64,000 nucleotides of DNA from Pseudomonas taiwanensis DSM 21245 (lineage in GTDB: Bacteria > Pseudomonadota > Gammaproteobacteria > Pseudomonadales > Pseudomonadaceae). The notes beneath the pieces were generated by a model. The model searched no databases. It had not been told where the DNA came from and saw only the letters and a list, made by a program, of their open reading frames with translations. The stretch is taken from NCBI RefSeq assembly GCF_000425785.1, contig NZ_KE384453.1:98428-162427 (forward strand). Direction: 5' to 3'. Position numbers and translations under genes: made by a program. Shown in pieces: positions 16,589-25,884 of the stretch; within the stretch, counting starts at the first letter, position 1, and every line of letters begins with the position of its first letter.

Positions 16589-16760
16589 ATCGAGCGCCGC
16601 CCGCGCGGCGCATCGCGAGCAAGGCTCGCTCCTACGTCTGTTTCGGGCCAGTAACGTCAGTGACAGGCGCGCGCGACCGCCTTGTTCGTGGGGCTCGCTA
16701 TCGCGCAGACATAGTTGGCCTGAAACAACGTGCGTGTCTTGCTCGTGATGCGCCGCACCG
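16589..16760. repeat. REP-pair composite element (copy A)
   Basis: Within the 347-bp gene-free stretch 16521-16867. It opens with a GC-rich arm and a Pseudomonas REP core (GAGCAAGGCTCGCTCCTAC at 16616-16634) and closes with a degenerate inverted copy (CTTGCTCGTGATGCGCCGC near 16738-16756). The first 60 bases match the reverse complement of the element at 29408-29576 with about three mismatches, and both share GCGCGCGACCGC inside. Nothing suggests a gene. Confidence 0.8.
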
Positions 16761-16798
16761 CAAATCCCAAGGGCGTACACTGCACAAACCCCCATCTC

Positions 16799-16814
16799 CG
16801 GCACGGCTATTGCT
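16799..16814 (+). promoter_or_regulatory. Sigma-54 promoter of fleS-fleR
   Basis: CGGCACG-GCTA-TTGCT: GG at 16800-16801 and GC at 16812-16813 with ten bases between; only the first base departs from TGGCACG-N4-TTGCW. It lies 54 bp before fleS, matching the known sigma-54/FleQ control of fleSR. Confidence 0.8.
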
Positions 16815-16867
16815 ACACCGCTGGCACCATACCGTTTTTATGACGGTCAGCCACGCGAGAGAGCACG

Positions 16868-18085
16868 ATGCCCCAGGCCGCCCACTTTTCCCGAACCCCG
16901 AATCCGCAAGGGGGTGCCTCGGTCGAACAGGAGAGTCGACAGGGGCTTGAGCAGGCCTTCGCTCTGTTCAATCAGGTATCCACTCAGCTCAACGAGTCCT
17001 ACAACATGCTCGAGGCGCGCGTCAGCGAGCTGCGTGGCGAGTTGGCGGTCGTCAGTGCGCAGCGCATGGATGAGCTGGGAGAGAAGGAACGCTTGGCCAA
17101 TCGTTTGCAGAATCTGCTGGACTTGCTGCCGGGCGGGATCATCGTGATCGATGGGCAGGGGCTGGTGAGCGAGGCCAATCCGGCCGCGTGCGACCTGTTG
17201 GGTGAGCCGCTGGTGGGACAATTGTGGCGCGAAGTGATCGCTCGCAGTTTCGCCCCGCGCAAGGATGACGGCCACGAGGTGTCCCTGCGCGATGGGCGGC
17301 GCTTGTCCATCGCCACGCGCTCGCTGGACGCTGAGCCCGGTCAGTTGGTACTGCTCAATGACCTGACCGAAACTCGGCGCCTGCAGGACCAGTTGGCCCG
17401 TCACGAGCGCCTGTCGTCCCTCGGGCGCATGGTCGCTTCTCTGGCTCATCAGATTCGTACGCCGTTGTCGGCGGCCATGCTCTACGCCAGTCATTTGGCG
17501 GACGATAGCCAAACCCTTGCGCCGCAGACGCGGCATCGCTTCGCCAGCAATCTCAAGGAGCGCTTGCACGAACTGGAGCACCAGGTGCGCGACATGCTGG
17601 TGTTTGCCCGTGGCGAGTTGCCGTTGGGGGATCGCATCACGCCCAAGGGGTTGTTCCAGGCGCTGCAGCAGGCGGCGCAGTCGCATGTCCAGGGGCATGC
17701 CGTGCGTTGGCAGTGTGACAGTCATCTGGGGGAGTTGCTGTGCAATCGCGACACCTTGGTCGGCGCGTTGCTCAACCTTCTTGAAAATGCCTTGCAGGCC
17801 AGTGGTGGCCAGGCTCGGATCAAGGTGCACCTGTATCGGCGAGAGCAGGTGCTGCACCTGTGTGTCAGCGATGCCGGCTGCGGTATCGCGGCTGATGTGC
17901 TCGAACGTCTGGGTGAGCCGTTCGTGACCACCAAGGCCACTGGTACCGGGCTGGGCCTGGCGGTGGTAAAGGCGGTCGTGCGTGCGCACCAAGGGCGCGT
18001 GTGCCTGCGTTCGAAAGTGGGGCGAGGCACCTGTGTCAGGGTAGAGCTGCCATTGATCGATGGGCAGCCAGTGGAGGTCATGTAA
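16868..18085 (+). CDS. fleS: Sensor histidine kinase FleS
   Basis: 405 residues, no transmembrane segment, so cytoplasmic. There is a coiled-coil-like start, a PAS domain near residues 83-170, a HisKA domain with the phosphorylatable His194 in AHQIRTPL, and an HATPase domain (NLLENALQA, then a GTGLGLAVV box near 360). It phosphorylates FleR, which switches on class III basal body and hook genes. Its stop overlaps the fleR start by one base (TAATG). Confidence 0.95.
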   Translation: MPQAAHFSRTPNPQGGASVEQESRQGLEQAFALFNQVSTQLNESYNMLEARVSELRGELAVVSAQRMDELGEKERLANRLQNLLDLLPGGIIVIDGQGLVSEANPAACDLLGEPLVGQLWREVIARSFAPRKDDGHEVSLRDGRRLSIATRSLDAEPGQLVLLNDLTETRRLQDQLARHERLSSLGRMVASLAHQIRTPLSAAMLYASHLADDSQTLAPQTRHRFASNLKERLHELEHQVRDMLVFARGELPLGDRITPKGLFQALQQAAQSHVQGHAVRWQCDSHLGELLCNRDTLVGALLNLLENALQASGGQARIKVHLYRREQVLHLCVSDAGCGIAADVLERLGEPFVTTKATGTGLGLAVVKAVVRAHQGRVCLRSKVGRGTCVRVELPLIDGQPVEVM

Positions 18086-19461
18086 TGCAGATCAAGGTGC
18101 TGCTGGTCGAGGATGACCGCGTGTTGCGCCAGGCGCTGGGCGACACCCTGGAAATCGGCGGCTATGGCTACCGCGCGGTCGGTAGTGCCGAAGAGGCGCT
18201 CGAAGCGGCAAGCGGCGAGGCGTTCAGCCTGGTGGTCAGTGATGTGAACATGCCGGGCATGGACGGTCACCAACTCTTGGCGCAGTTGCGCCGTCATCAC
18301 CCCCATTTGCCGGTGCTGCTGATGACCGCTCATGCTGCGGTGGAGCGCGCCGTCGATGCGATGCGCCAGGGCGCTGTCGATTACCTGGTCAAGCCGTTCG
18401 AGCCCAAGGCGTTGCTAAGCCTGGTGGAGCGCCATGCCGCAGGGCGGGTGGGGCCGGCTGACGAAGACGGGCCAGTGGCTTGCGAGCCGGCCAGCCGGCA
18501 ATTGCTGGAGTTGGCGGCGCGGGTTGCGCGCAGCGACTCCACGGTGTTGATCTCGGGTGAGTCGGGCACCGGCAAGGAAGTGCTGGCGCGTTACATTCAC
18601 CAGCAGTCGTTGCGTGCGGCGCAGCCATTCGTGGCAATCAATTGCGCGGCCATTCCGGACAACATGCTCGAAGCGACCTTGTTCGGTCACGAGAAAGGCG
18701 CTTTCACCGGTGCGATCGCCGCCCAGGAGGGTAAGTTCGAGCAGGCCAACGGCGGCACCTTGCTGCTCGATGAGATTTCCGAGATGCCGCTGGGGTTGCA
18801 AGCCAAGTTGCTGCGCGTGCTGCAAGAGCGCGAGGTGGAGCGGGTAGGTGGGCGCAAGCCGGTCACGCTGGATATTCGGGTACTGGCCACTACCAACCGT
18901 GATCTGGCGGGTGAAGTGTCGGCGGGGCGATTCCGCGAGGACCTTTACTACCGTCTTTCGGTATTCCCCTTGGCGTGGCAGCCGCTGCGCGAACGCAGTG
19001 GCGATATCCTGCCGCTGGCCGAGCGTCTGCTGGCGCGCCATGTGGCGAAGATGAAGCATGCGCCGGTGCGGCTGTCCGCCGATGCGCGGGCTTGCCTGCA
19101 GGGTTATGCCTGGCCCGGCAACGTCCGAGAGTTGGACAATGCGCTGCAGCGGGCTTTGATCCTGCAGCAAGGCGGGGTCATCGAGGCGGCGGATTTCTGC
19201 CTGGCTGGCGCCATACCCTTGGCGACTTCGGGCGGTGCCATTACTGCGCCATTATCTGAAGATTTGACGGTCGAGGGCTCTGGGTTGGGTGATGACATGC
19301 GTCGTCACGAATTCCAGATGATCATCGACACCCTGCGCGCCGAACGTGGGCGCCGCAAGGAAGCTGCCGAGCGGCTGGGGATCAGCCCACGCACCTTGCG
19401 CTACAAGCTGGCGCAGATGCGGGATGCCGGGCTCGATGTAGAAGCCAGTCTGTACGGTTGA
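18085..19461 (+). CDS. fleR: Response regulator FleR
   Basis: 458 residues from ATG 18085: receiver with the phosphoacceptor Asp53 in SDVNMPGMDG, AAA+ sigma-54 activator domain with GESGTGKE and GAFTGA, and a Fis-type helix-turn-helix at the end (RRKEAAERLGISPRTLRYKL). It partners FleS and activates sigma-54 promoters of mid-class flagellar operons. An in-frame codon at 18001 lies inside fleS and is not the start; the TAATG junction sets it. Confidence 0.95.
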   Translation: MQIKVLLVEDDRVLRQALGDTLEIGGYGYRAVGSAEEALEAASGEAFSLVVSDVNMPGMDGHQLLAQLRRHHPHLPVLLMTAHAAVERAVDAMRQGAVDYLVKPFEPKALLSLVERHAAGRVGPADEDGPVACEPASRQLLELAARVARSDSTVLISGESGTGKEVLARYIHQQSLRAAQPFVAINCAAIPDNMLEATLFGHEKGAFTGAIAAQEGKFEQANGGTLLLDEISEMPLGLQAKLLRVLQEREVERVGGRKPVTLDIRVLATTNRDLAGEVSAGRFREDLYYRLSVFPLAWQPLRERSGDILPLAERLLARHVAKMKHAPVRLSADARACLQGYAWPGNVRELDNALQRALILQQGGVIEAADFCLAGAIPLATSGGAITAPLSEDLTVEGSGLGDDMRRHEFQMIIDTLRAERGRRKEAAERLGISPRTLRYKLAQMRDAGLDVEASLYG

Positions 19462-19492
19462 AAACCACGAATTAGCAGGATGGTGTGCGGGC

Positions 19493-19508
19493 TGGCACTC
19501 TTGTTGCT
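19493..19508 (+). promoter_or_regulatory. Sigma-54 promoter of the fliE operon
   Basis: TGGCAC-N5-TTGCT, a near-perfect -24/-12 element (GG 19494-19495, GC 19506-19507), 60 bp before fliE. It should drive fliEFG and probably fliHIJ. Confidence 0.88.
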
Positions 19509-19568
19509 AGCTCCAGGCTATCCGCTGCATCAGTGTCAAAAAAATGCGGCCGCCGGAGAGAGAAGTCC

Positions 19569-19901
19569 ATGAGCCAAGGTGTTGAATTCAATCGTCTGAT
19601 GTTGGACATGCGTGCCATGCAGGCCGAAGCCATGTCCGCGCCCAAGGCGTCGGTCGCCGCAGAGCTGGCGCCAGGCCAAAGCAGCTTCGCCGACATGCTC
19701 GGCCAGGCCATCAACAAGGTGCATGAGACCCAGCAGGCGTCCACCCAGCTGGCCAATGCCTTCGAGATCGGCAAGAGCGGCGTCGACCTGACCGACGTGA
19801 TGATTGCTTCGCAGAAAGCCTCGGTGTCCTTCCAGGCCCTGACGCAGGTACGTAACAAGCTGGTTCAGTCGTACCAGGACATCATGCAGATGCCAGTTTA
19901 A
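19569..19901 (+). CDS. fliE: Flagellar hook-basal body protein FliE
   Basis: 110 residues; MS ring-rod junction and export gate partner. The conserved C-terminal part is clear (GVDLTDVMIASQKASVSFQA, then VRNKLVQSYQDIMQMPV). GAGAG upstream supports ATG 19569; an in-frame start at 19485 would lie before the sigma-54 promoter. Confidence 0.95.
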   Translation: MSQGVEFNRLMLDMRAMQAEAMSAPKASVAAELAPGQSSFADMLGQAINKVHETQQASTQLANAFEIGKSGVDLTDVMIASQKASVSFQALTQVRNKLVQSYQDIMQMPV

Positions 19902-19917
19902 GGACGGAAGTTAAGTC

Positions 19918-21696
19918 ATGGCCGAAGCAGTCGTCGATAACGCCCCCGCCAAAAGTGGCCCGCCAGTGGCCAAGCCGCCGCTGTTCGGCATGGCGTTCCT
20001 GGAAAACATCTCGCAGATGCCCATGCTGCGTCAGGTCGGCCTGTTGGTCGGGCTGGCAGCCAGCGTGGCGATCGGCTTCGCCGTGGTGCTCTGGTCGCAA
20101 CAGCCTGACTATCGTCCGTTGTACGGCAGCCTGGCCGGCATGGACACCAAGCAGGTCATGGACGTGCTGGCGGCTGCCGACATTCCCTACAACGTCGAGC
20201 CTAACTCCGGTGCGCTACTGGTCAAGGCCGACGACCTCTCCCGTGCGCGCCTGAAACTGGCTGCTGCCGGCGTGGCGCCAAGCGACGGTAATGTAGGCTT
20301 CGAGATTCTCGACAAAGAGCAAGGCCTGGGCACCAGCCAGTTCATGGAGGCCACTCGCTACCGCCGTGGCCTGGAAGGTGAGCTGGCGCGGACCATCTCC
20401 AGCCTGAACAATGTCAAAGCGGCGCGTGTGCACCTGGCGATCCCTAAAAGCTCGGTGTTCGTCCGTGACGAGCGCAAGCCAAGTGCGTCGGTACTGGTCG
20501 AGTTGTATCCAGGCCGTGCCCTGGAGGCGGGTCAGGTGATGGCCATCGTCAACCTGGTCGCCACTAGCGTACCGGAACTGGAAAAGTCGCAGGTCACCGT
20601 GGTCGACCAGAAGGGTAACCTGCTGTCCGACCAGTTGCAGGACACCGCCCTGACCATGGCCGGCAAGCAGTTCGACTACAGCCGCCGCATGGAAAGCATG
20701 CTGACCCAGCGCGTGCACAATATCCTGCAGCCGGTCCTGGGCAACGACCGCTACAAGGCCGAAGTGTCCGCTGACCTTGACTTCAGCGCGGTGGAGTCCA
20801 CCTCCGAGCAGTTCAACCCGGACCAACCGGCGCTGCGCAGCGAGCAGTCGGTCAACGAGCAGCGCAGCAGCAGCCAGGGCCCGCAGGGTGTGCCGGGTGC
20901 GCTGAGCAATCAGCCGCCGGCAGGCGCCTCGGCGCCCGAGAATGCCACCGCTGCCGCACCCGCTGCCGGCGCCATCCAGCCGGGCCAGCCCCTGGTGGAT
21001 GCCAATGGTCAGCAGATCATGGACCCGGCCACCGGCCAGCCGATGCTTGCGCCGTACCCGGCCGACAAGCGGCAGCAGACCACCAAGAACTTCGAACTTG
21101 ACCGCTCCATCAGCCACACCCGTCAACAACAAGGTCGCCTGACCCGCCTGTCGGTGGCCGTGGTGGTCGACGACCAGGTCAAGGTCGACGCCGCCAGCGG
21201 CGAGAGCACCCGCACCCCCTGGGGGGCCGAGGACCTGGCGCGGTTCACCCGCCTGGTGCAGGACGCGGTAGGCTTCGACGCCAGCCGTGGCGACAGCGTG
21301 ACCGTGATCAACGTACCGTTCGCTGCCGACCGTGGCGAAGAGATCGCCGACATCGCGTTCTACCAGCAGCCGTGGTTCTGGGACATCGTCAAGCAGGTCC
21401 TGGGTGTACTGTTCATCCTGGTGCTGGTGTTCGGCGTGCTGCGTCCGGTGCTCAACAACATTACCGGCGGCGGCAAGCAGGCTGCCACGGACAGCGACAT
21501 GGAGCTGGGCGGCATGATCGGTCTGGATGGCGAGTTGGCCAACGACCGCGTCAGCTTGGGTGGCCCGAGCAGCATTCTGTTGCCAAGCCCTTCCGAAGGG
21601 TATGAGGCACAGCTCAACGCAATCAAGGGCCTGGTGGCCGAAGATCCGGGCCGTGTGGCTCAGGTCGTGAAAGAGTGGATTAACGCCGATGAGTGA
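19918..21696 (+). CDS. fliF: Flagellar MS-ring protein FliF
   Basis: 592 residues. Two membrane segments frame a large periplasmic region: one at ~40-60 (VGLLVGLAASVAIGFAVVLW) and one near 483-503. Ring-building motifs occur in the YscJ/FliF part (GFEILDKEQGLGTSQF, then RARVHLAIP-like KAARVHLAIPKSSVF). A low-complexity Pro/Ala/Gln insert lies near 300-370. The cytoplasmic tail binds FliG. It overlaps fliG by 8 bp. Confidence 0.97.
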   Translation: MAEAVVDNAPAKSGPPVAKPPLFGMAFLENISQMPMLRQVGLLVGLAASVAIGFAVVLWSQQPDYRPLYGSLAGMDTKQVMDVLAAADIPYNVEPNSGALLVKADDLSRARLKLAAAGVAPSDGNVGFEILDKEQGLGTSQFMEATRYRRGLEGELARTISSLNNVKAARVHLAIPKSSVFVRDERKPSASVLVELYPGRALEAGQVMAIVNLVATSVPELEKSQVTVVDQKGNLLSDQLQDTALTMAGKQFDYSRRMESMLTQRVHNILQPVLGNDRYKAEVSADLDFSAVESTSEQFNPDQPALRSEQSVNEQRSSSQGPQGVPGALSNQPPAGASAPENATAAAPAAGAIQPGQPLVDANGQQIMDPATGQPMLAPYPADKRQQTTKNFELDRSISHTRQQQGRLTRLSVAVVVDDQVKVDAASGESTRTPWGAEDLARFTRLVQDAVGFDASRGDSVTVINVPFAADRGEEIADIAFYQQPWFWDIVKQVLGVLFILVLVFGVLRPVLNNITGGGKQAATDSDMELGGMIGLDGELANDRVSLGGPSSILLPSPSEGYEAQLNAIKGLVAEDPGRVAQVVKEWINADE

Positions 21697-22708
21697 TAAC
21701 CGAGCCGTTGCCGCCAAGCTGAGCCGCGTCGACAAAGCGGCCATTCTCCTGCTGTCCCTGGGCGAAACCGATGCCGCCCAGGTCCTGCGACACATGGGGC
21801 CCAAGGAAGTGCAGCGGGTCGGTGTGGCCATGGCGCAGATGGGCAATGTGCATCGAGAGCAGGTCGAGCAGGTGATGAGCGAGTTCGTCGACATCGTCGG
21901 CGACCAGACCAGCCTGGGGGTTGGCTCTGATGGCTACATCCGCAAGATGCTCAACCAGGCGCTGGGCGAAGACAAGGCCAACGGCCTGATCGACCGCATC
22001 CTGCTCGGTGGCAACACCAGCGGCCTGGACAGCCTCAAGTGGATGGAGCCGCGAGCCGTGGCCGACGTCATCCGCTACGAGCACCCGCAGATCCAGGCGA
22101 TCGTGGTGGCCTACCTCGACCCCGACCAGGCTGGCGAAGTGCTGAGCAACTTCGACCACAAGGTGCGTCTGGACATCATCCTGCGTGTGTCGTCGCTCAA
22201 CACCGTGCAGCCGGCGGCGCTTAAAGAGCTGAACCAGATCCTCGAGAAGCAGTTCTCGGGCAACTCCAACGCCGCGCGGACCACCTTGGGCGGTATCAAG
22301 CGTGCAGCCGACATCATGAACTTCCTCGACAGCTCCGTGGAAGGTGCACTGATGGACTCGATCCGCGAAATCGACAACGACCTGTCGGAGCAGATCGAAG
22401 ACTTGATGTTCGTCTTCAACAACCTGGCCGATGTCGACGACCGGGGCATCCAGGCACTGTTGCGCGAGGTATCCTCCGACGTGCTGGTGGTGTCGCTCAA
22501 AGGCGCCGACGAGCGGGTCAAGGACAAGATCTTCAAGAACATGTCCAAGCGTGCGTCGGAGCTGCTGCGCGACGACCTGGAGGCCAAGGGCCCGGTGCGC
22601 GTCAGCGACGTGGAAACGGCGCAGAAGGAAATCCTCACCATTGCCCGTCGTATGGCCGAAGCCGGCGAGATCGTGCTTGGCGGCAAGGGCGCCGAGGAAA
22701 TGATTTAA
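21689..22708 (+). CDS. fliG: Flagellar motor switch protein FliG
   Basis: 339 residues, the normal length. FliG N, middle and C domains are present, with the EHPQ motif (RYEHPQIQAIVVAYLDP) and the charged torque helix near DSIREIDNDLSEQIEDLMFVF. It connects the MS ring with FliM and interacts with the stator. A REP pair separates it from fliH. Confidence 0.97.
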   Translation: MSDNRAVAAKLSRVDKAAILLLSLGETDAAQVLRHMGPKEVQRVGVAMAQMGNVHREQVEQVMSEFVDIVGDQTSLGVGSDGYIRKMLNQALGEDKANGLIDRILLGGNTSGLDSLKWMEPRAVADVIRYEHPQIQAIVVAYLDPDQAGEVLSNFDHKVRLDIILRVSSLNTVQPAALKELNQILEKQFSGNSNAARTTLGGIKRAADIMNFLDSSVEGALMDSIREIDNDLSEQIEDLMFVFNNLADVDDRGIQALLREVSSDVLVVSLKGADERVKDKIFKNMSKRASELLRDDLEAKGPVRVSDVETAQKEILTIARRMAEAGEIVLGGKGAEEMI

Positions 22709-22746
22709 AAGGTTGCCGGTTCATGCTGGCTGGTGCTGCCCCTGTG

Positions 22747-22824
22747 GCGCGGGTTTATCCGCGAATGCACCAGGCCAGCCGATGAGGTTGCCCTTGCCGA
22801 CGCATTCGCGGGTGAACCCGCGCC
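22747..22824. repeat. Inverted REP pair between fliG and fliH
   Basis: GGCGCGGGTTTATCCGCGAA at 22747 onward and TTCGCGGGTGAACCCGCGCC ending at 22824 are facing copies of a P. putida-type REP sequence, each a hairpin. The 161-bp gap holds no promoter that could be seen, so fliHIJ expression likely passes through this structure. Confidence 0.8.
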
Positions 22825-22869
22825 TGCAGCGAATGCATCGGCTGAACATGTTTTTGAGAATCTGACGGC

Positions 22870-23631
22870 ATGTCCACCACTGAACACCCCAGCGACCTGA
22901 TCCGCGCCCGCGACCTCGAGGGCGTCGATGTCTGGGCGTTGCCCAGCTTCGATCCGCAGCCCGAGCCAGAGCCTGAACCCGAGCCAGAAATCATCGAGGA
23001 AGAGGTCGAAGAGGTGCCGCTGGAAGAAGTCCAGCCACTGACGCTCGAAGAACTCGAAGCGATCCGCCAGGAAGCCTACAACGAAGGTTTCGCCACCGGC
23101 GAGCGCGAAGGTTTTCACAGCACCCAGCTGAAGGTGCGCCAGGAGGCCGAAGAAGCCTTGTCGGCCAAGCTGGCGACCCTGGAGCAGTTGATGAGCAACC
23201 TGCTCGAGCCGATTGCCGAGCAGGACACGCAGATCGAAAAAAGCCTGGTGCACCTGGTCGCGCACATGACCCGGCAGGTGATCGGGCGCGAGCTGCACAC
23301 CGACTCCAGCCAGATCACCCACGTGCTGCGCGAGGCGCTCAAACTGCTGCCCATGGGCGCCGACAACATCCGTATTCACCTCAATCCCCAGGACTTCGAG
23401 CTGGCCAAGGCCCTGCGCGAGCGTCACGAGGAAAGCTGGAAGTTGCTGGAGGATGAGGGCCTGCTGCCGGGCGGCTGTCGTATCGAGACGGCCCACAGTC
23501 GCATCGACGCGACCATGGAGACTCGCATCGAGAAAGCGGTAGCGCAGCTGTTCGACCAGTTGCATGACCAGTCGCTGCATCCGGCGACGCCGGACCTCAG
23601 CATCGAGCTGGGCGACAACGATGCGCCTTGA
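22870..23631 (+). CDS. fliH: Flagellar assembly protein FliH
   Basis: 253 residues. A Pro-Glu dipeptide run near residues 35-46 (PEPEPEPEPE) and an acidic stretch precede the conserved FliH region with a coiled coil (EEALSAKLATLEQ). FliH regulates the ATPase FliI at the export gate. It overlaps fliI by 11 bp. Confidence 0.93.
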   Translation: MSTTEHPSDLIRARDLEGVDVWALPSFDPQPEPEPEPEPEIIEEEVEEVPLEEVQPLTLEELEAIRQEAYNEGFATGEREGFHSTQLKVRQEAEEALSAKLATLEQLMSNLLEPIAEQDTQIEKSLVHLVAHMTRQVIGRELHTDSSQITHVLREALKLLPMGADNIRIHLNPQDFELAKALRERHEESWKLLEDEGLLPGGCRIETAHSRIDATMETRIEKAVAQLFDQLHDQSLHPATPDLSIELGDNDAP

Positions 23632-24979
23632 TCGCACCAGTTTCGGCAAGCGCATGGGCAGCTATGCCGAGGCGATCAAGCTGCCTGCCCAGCCGGTGGT
23701 CGAGGGCCGCCTGCTGCGAATGGTGGGGCTGACCCTGGAGGCCGAAGGCCTGCGCACTGCCGTGGGCAGTCGTTGCCTGGTGATCAATGACGACAGCTAC
23801 CACCCGGTGCAGGTCGAAGCCGAGGTCATGGGCTTTGCCGGTAACAAGGTTTTCCTGATGCCAGTGGGCAGCATCGCGGGTATCGCCCCGGGGGCGCGGG
23901 TGGTGCCGCTGGATGACAGCGGACGGCTGCCCATGGGCATGAGCATGCTCGGCCGGGTGCTTGACGGCGCCGGTCGTGCGCTCGATGGCAAGGGCGGCAT
24001 GAAGGCCGAAGACTGGGTGCCGATGGATGGCCCGGTGATCAACCCGCTGAACCGCGACCCCATCAGCCAGCCGCTGGATGTCGGTATCCGCAGCATCAAC
24101 GGTCTGCTCACGGTCGGCCGTGGCCAGCGTCTTGGCTTGTTTGCCGGTACCGGTGTCGGTAAGTCGGTGCTGTTGGGCATGATGACCCGCTTTACCGAGG
24201 CCGAAATCATCGTGGTCGGGCTGATCGGCGAGCGGGGCCGCGAGGTGAAGGAGTTCATCGAGCACATCCTGGGCGAAGAAGGCCTCAAGCGCTCGGTAGT
24301 GGTGGCGTCACCCGCCGACGATGCCCCCCTGATGCGGTTGCGCGCCGCCATGTATTGCACCCGGATCGCCGAATACTTCCGTGACAAGGGCAAGAACGTC
24401 CTGTTGCTCATGGATTCGCTGACTCGCTTTGCCCAGGCCCAGCGGGAAATCGCCTTGGCCATCGGTGAGCCGCCGGCGACTCGCGGCTACCCGCCATCGG
24501 TATTCGCCAAGCTGCCCAAGTTAGTGGAACGGGCGGGTAACGGTGAGCCGGGTGGTGGCTCCATCACCGCGTTCTATACAGTGCTTTCCGAAGGCGATGA
24601 CCAGCAGGATCCGATCGCCGACTCGGCGCGCGGCGTGCTGGACGGTCACTTCGTGCTATCGCGGCGCCTGGCGGAGGAGGGGCATTACCCGGCCATCGAT
24701 ATCGAAGCGTCCATCAGCCGGGTCATGCCCCAGGTGGTCGATGCTGACCATTTGCGCCAGGCGCAGAAGTTCAAGCAGTTGTGGTCGCGCCTGTCGCAAA
24801 GTCGCGACCTGATAAGCGTGGGCGCCTACGTGGCTGGCGGTGATCCTGAGACGGACCTGGCCATTGCCTTGCAGCCCAAGCTGGTGGATTTCCTGCGCCA
24901 GGGGCTGGACGAAAACGTCGGCATGACCCAGAGCCGCGAACAGCTGGGGATGATTTTCACGCCCCCGGCGGCCGGTTGA
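23621..24979 (+). CDS. fliI: Flagellum-specific ATPase FliI
   Basis: 452 residues, related to the F1 beta subunit. The Walker A motif GTGVGKS is at 176-182, VGLIGERGREVKEF follows, and VLLLMDSLTRFAQAQREI is the Walker B region. It powers substrate unloading at the flagellar type III export gate. The start at 23621 lies inside fliH; MGSYAEAI at 23654 is an alternative. Confidence 0.96.
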   Translation: MRLDRTSFGKRMGSYAEAIKLPAQPVVEGRLLRMVGLTLEAEGLRTAVGSRCLVINDDSYHPVQVEAEVMGFAGNKVFLMPVGSIAGIAPGARVVPLDDSGRLPMGMSMLGRVLDGAGRALDGKGGMKAEDWVPMDGPVINPLNRDPISQPLDVGIRSINGLLTVGRGQRLGLFAGTGVGKSVLLGMMTRFTEAEIIVVGLIGERGREVKEFIEHILGEEGLKRSVVVASPADDAPLMRLRAAMYCTRIAEYFRDKGKNVLLLMDSLTRFAQAQREIALAIGEPPATRGYPPSVFAKLPKLVERAGNGEPGGGSITAFYTVLSEGDDQQDPIADSARGVLDGHFVLSRRLAEEGHYPAIDIEASISRVMPQVVDADHLRQAQKFKQLWSRLSQSRDLISVGAYVAGGDPETDLAIALQPKLVDFLRQGLDENVGMTQSREQLGMIFTPPAAG

Positions 24980-24985
24980 TAGACC

Positions 24986-25438
24986 ATGGCCTCCCCTAGC
25001 CGAGCCGCGCGCCTGGCGCCGGTGGTGGAAATGGCCGAAGAGGCCGAGCGCAAGGCTGCCCAGCGCCTTGGGCACTTCCAGCAACAAGTGGCCCAGGCCC
25101 AGGCCAAGCTGGCCGAGCTCGAAAGTTTCCGTGAGGGCTACCAGGCGCAGTGGATCAATCGCGGTGGCCAGGGTGTCAACGGCAGTTGGCTGGTGAACTA
25201 TCAACGCTTCCTGGGGCAGCTTGAAACGGCCATGACCCAGCAGCGCCAGAGTCTCAACTGGCATCAGACCAACCTCAACAATGCCCGTGGCACCTGGCAG
25301 CAGGCCTATGCCCGAGTGGAAGGGCTGCGCAAGCTGGTCCAGCGGTACATGGACGAGGCGCGGCGGGCCGAGGACAAGCGTGAGCAGAGGCTGTTGGATG
25401 AGTTGTCGCAGCGGCTGCCAAGGCAGGGGCATCCGTAG
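24986..25438 (+). CDS. fliJ: Flagellar export protein FliJ
   Basis: 150 residues, almost wholly coiled coil (AEEAERKAAQRLGHFQQQVAQAQ near the start, EARRAEDKREQRLLDE at the end). It is the central stalk and chaperone escort of the FliHI complex. It follows fliI after 6 bp and closes the fliEFGHIJ block. Confidence 0.93.
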   Translation: MASPSRAARLAPVVEMAEEAERKAAQRLGHFQQQVAQAQAKLAELESFREGYQAQWINRGGQGVNGSWLVNYQRFLGQLETAMTQQRQSLNWHQTNLNNARGTWQQAYARVEGLRKLVQRYMDEARRAEDKREQRLLDELSQRLPRQGHP

Positions 25439-25570
25439 GTGGTACCGGTCTTGTCGCCAGCAGGTCGGTGCCGGCGTGGGGCGCTGAAAAGACCGGGCGC
25501 CTTGCACCCCTTGCCAGTGGCTGCTAAACATTGAAGAGTTGCATTCGCCATCATCGAAGGAATCGCTAGC

Positions 25571-25876
25571 ATGGCAGTCGAGAGTGATTTTTCGCAGGAC
25601 GGAAAAAAACTGACGATCAAGATCAAGGGGCGCTTCGATTTCGGCAAGCATCAGGAATTCAGGGATGCTTACGAGCGCCAGGATCGTCGACCCGACTCGG
25701 TGGTCGTCGATCTCAAGGACGCTACCTACCTGGACAGTTCCGCGCTCGGCATGCTGCTGTTGCTGCGTGACCACGCCGGTGGCGACGAATCGGACGTGAG
25801 AGTAGTGCACGCCAGCGATGATGTGCGCAAGATTCTGGCGATCTCCAATTTCGAAAAACTGTTCGACATCAGTTGA
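25571..25876 (+). CDS. STAS-domain anti-anti-sigma factor, HsbA-like
   Basis: 101 residues, a single STAS domain. The phosphorylatable serine region is TYLDSSALGMLLLLRDHA, with Ser56/Ser57. In P. aeruginosa HsbA is dephosphorylated by HsbR and partners with FlgM or a diguanylate cyclase to switch between swimming and biofilm. Placement next to the PP2C/receiver and Hpt genes supports that assignment; the HsbA name is by analogy. Confidence 0.85.
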   Translation: MAVESDFSQDGKKLTIKIKGRFDFGKHQEFRDAYERQDRRPDSVVVDLKDATYLDSSALGMLLLLRDHAGGDESDVRVVHASDDVRKILAISNFEKLFDIS

Positions 25877-25884
25877 GTGTCGCG

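Noticed and set aside
20215..21894. Long minus-strand frame opposite fliF
   Set aside because: fliF is unambiguous on the plus strand; the antisense frame has no domain and no ribosome site.
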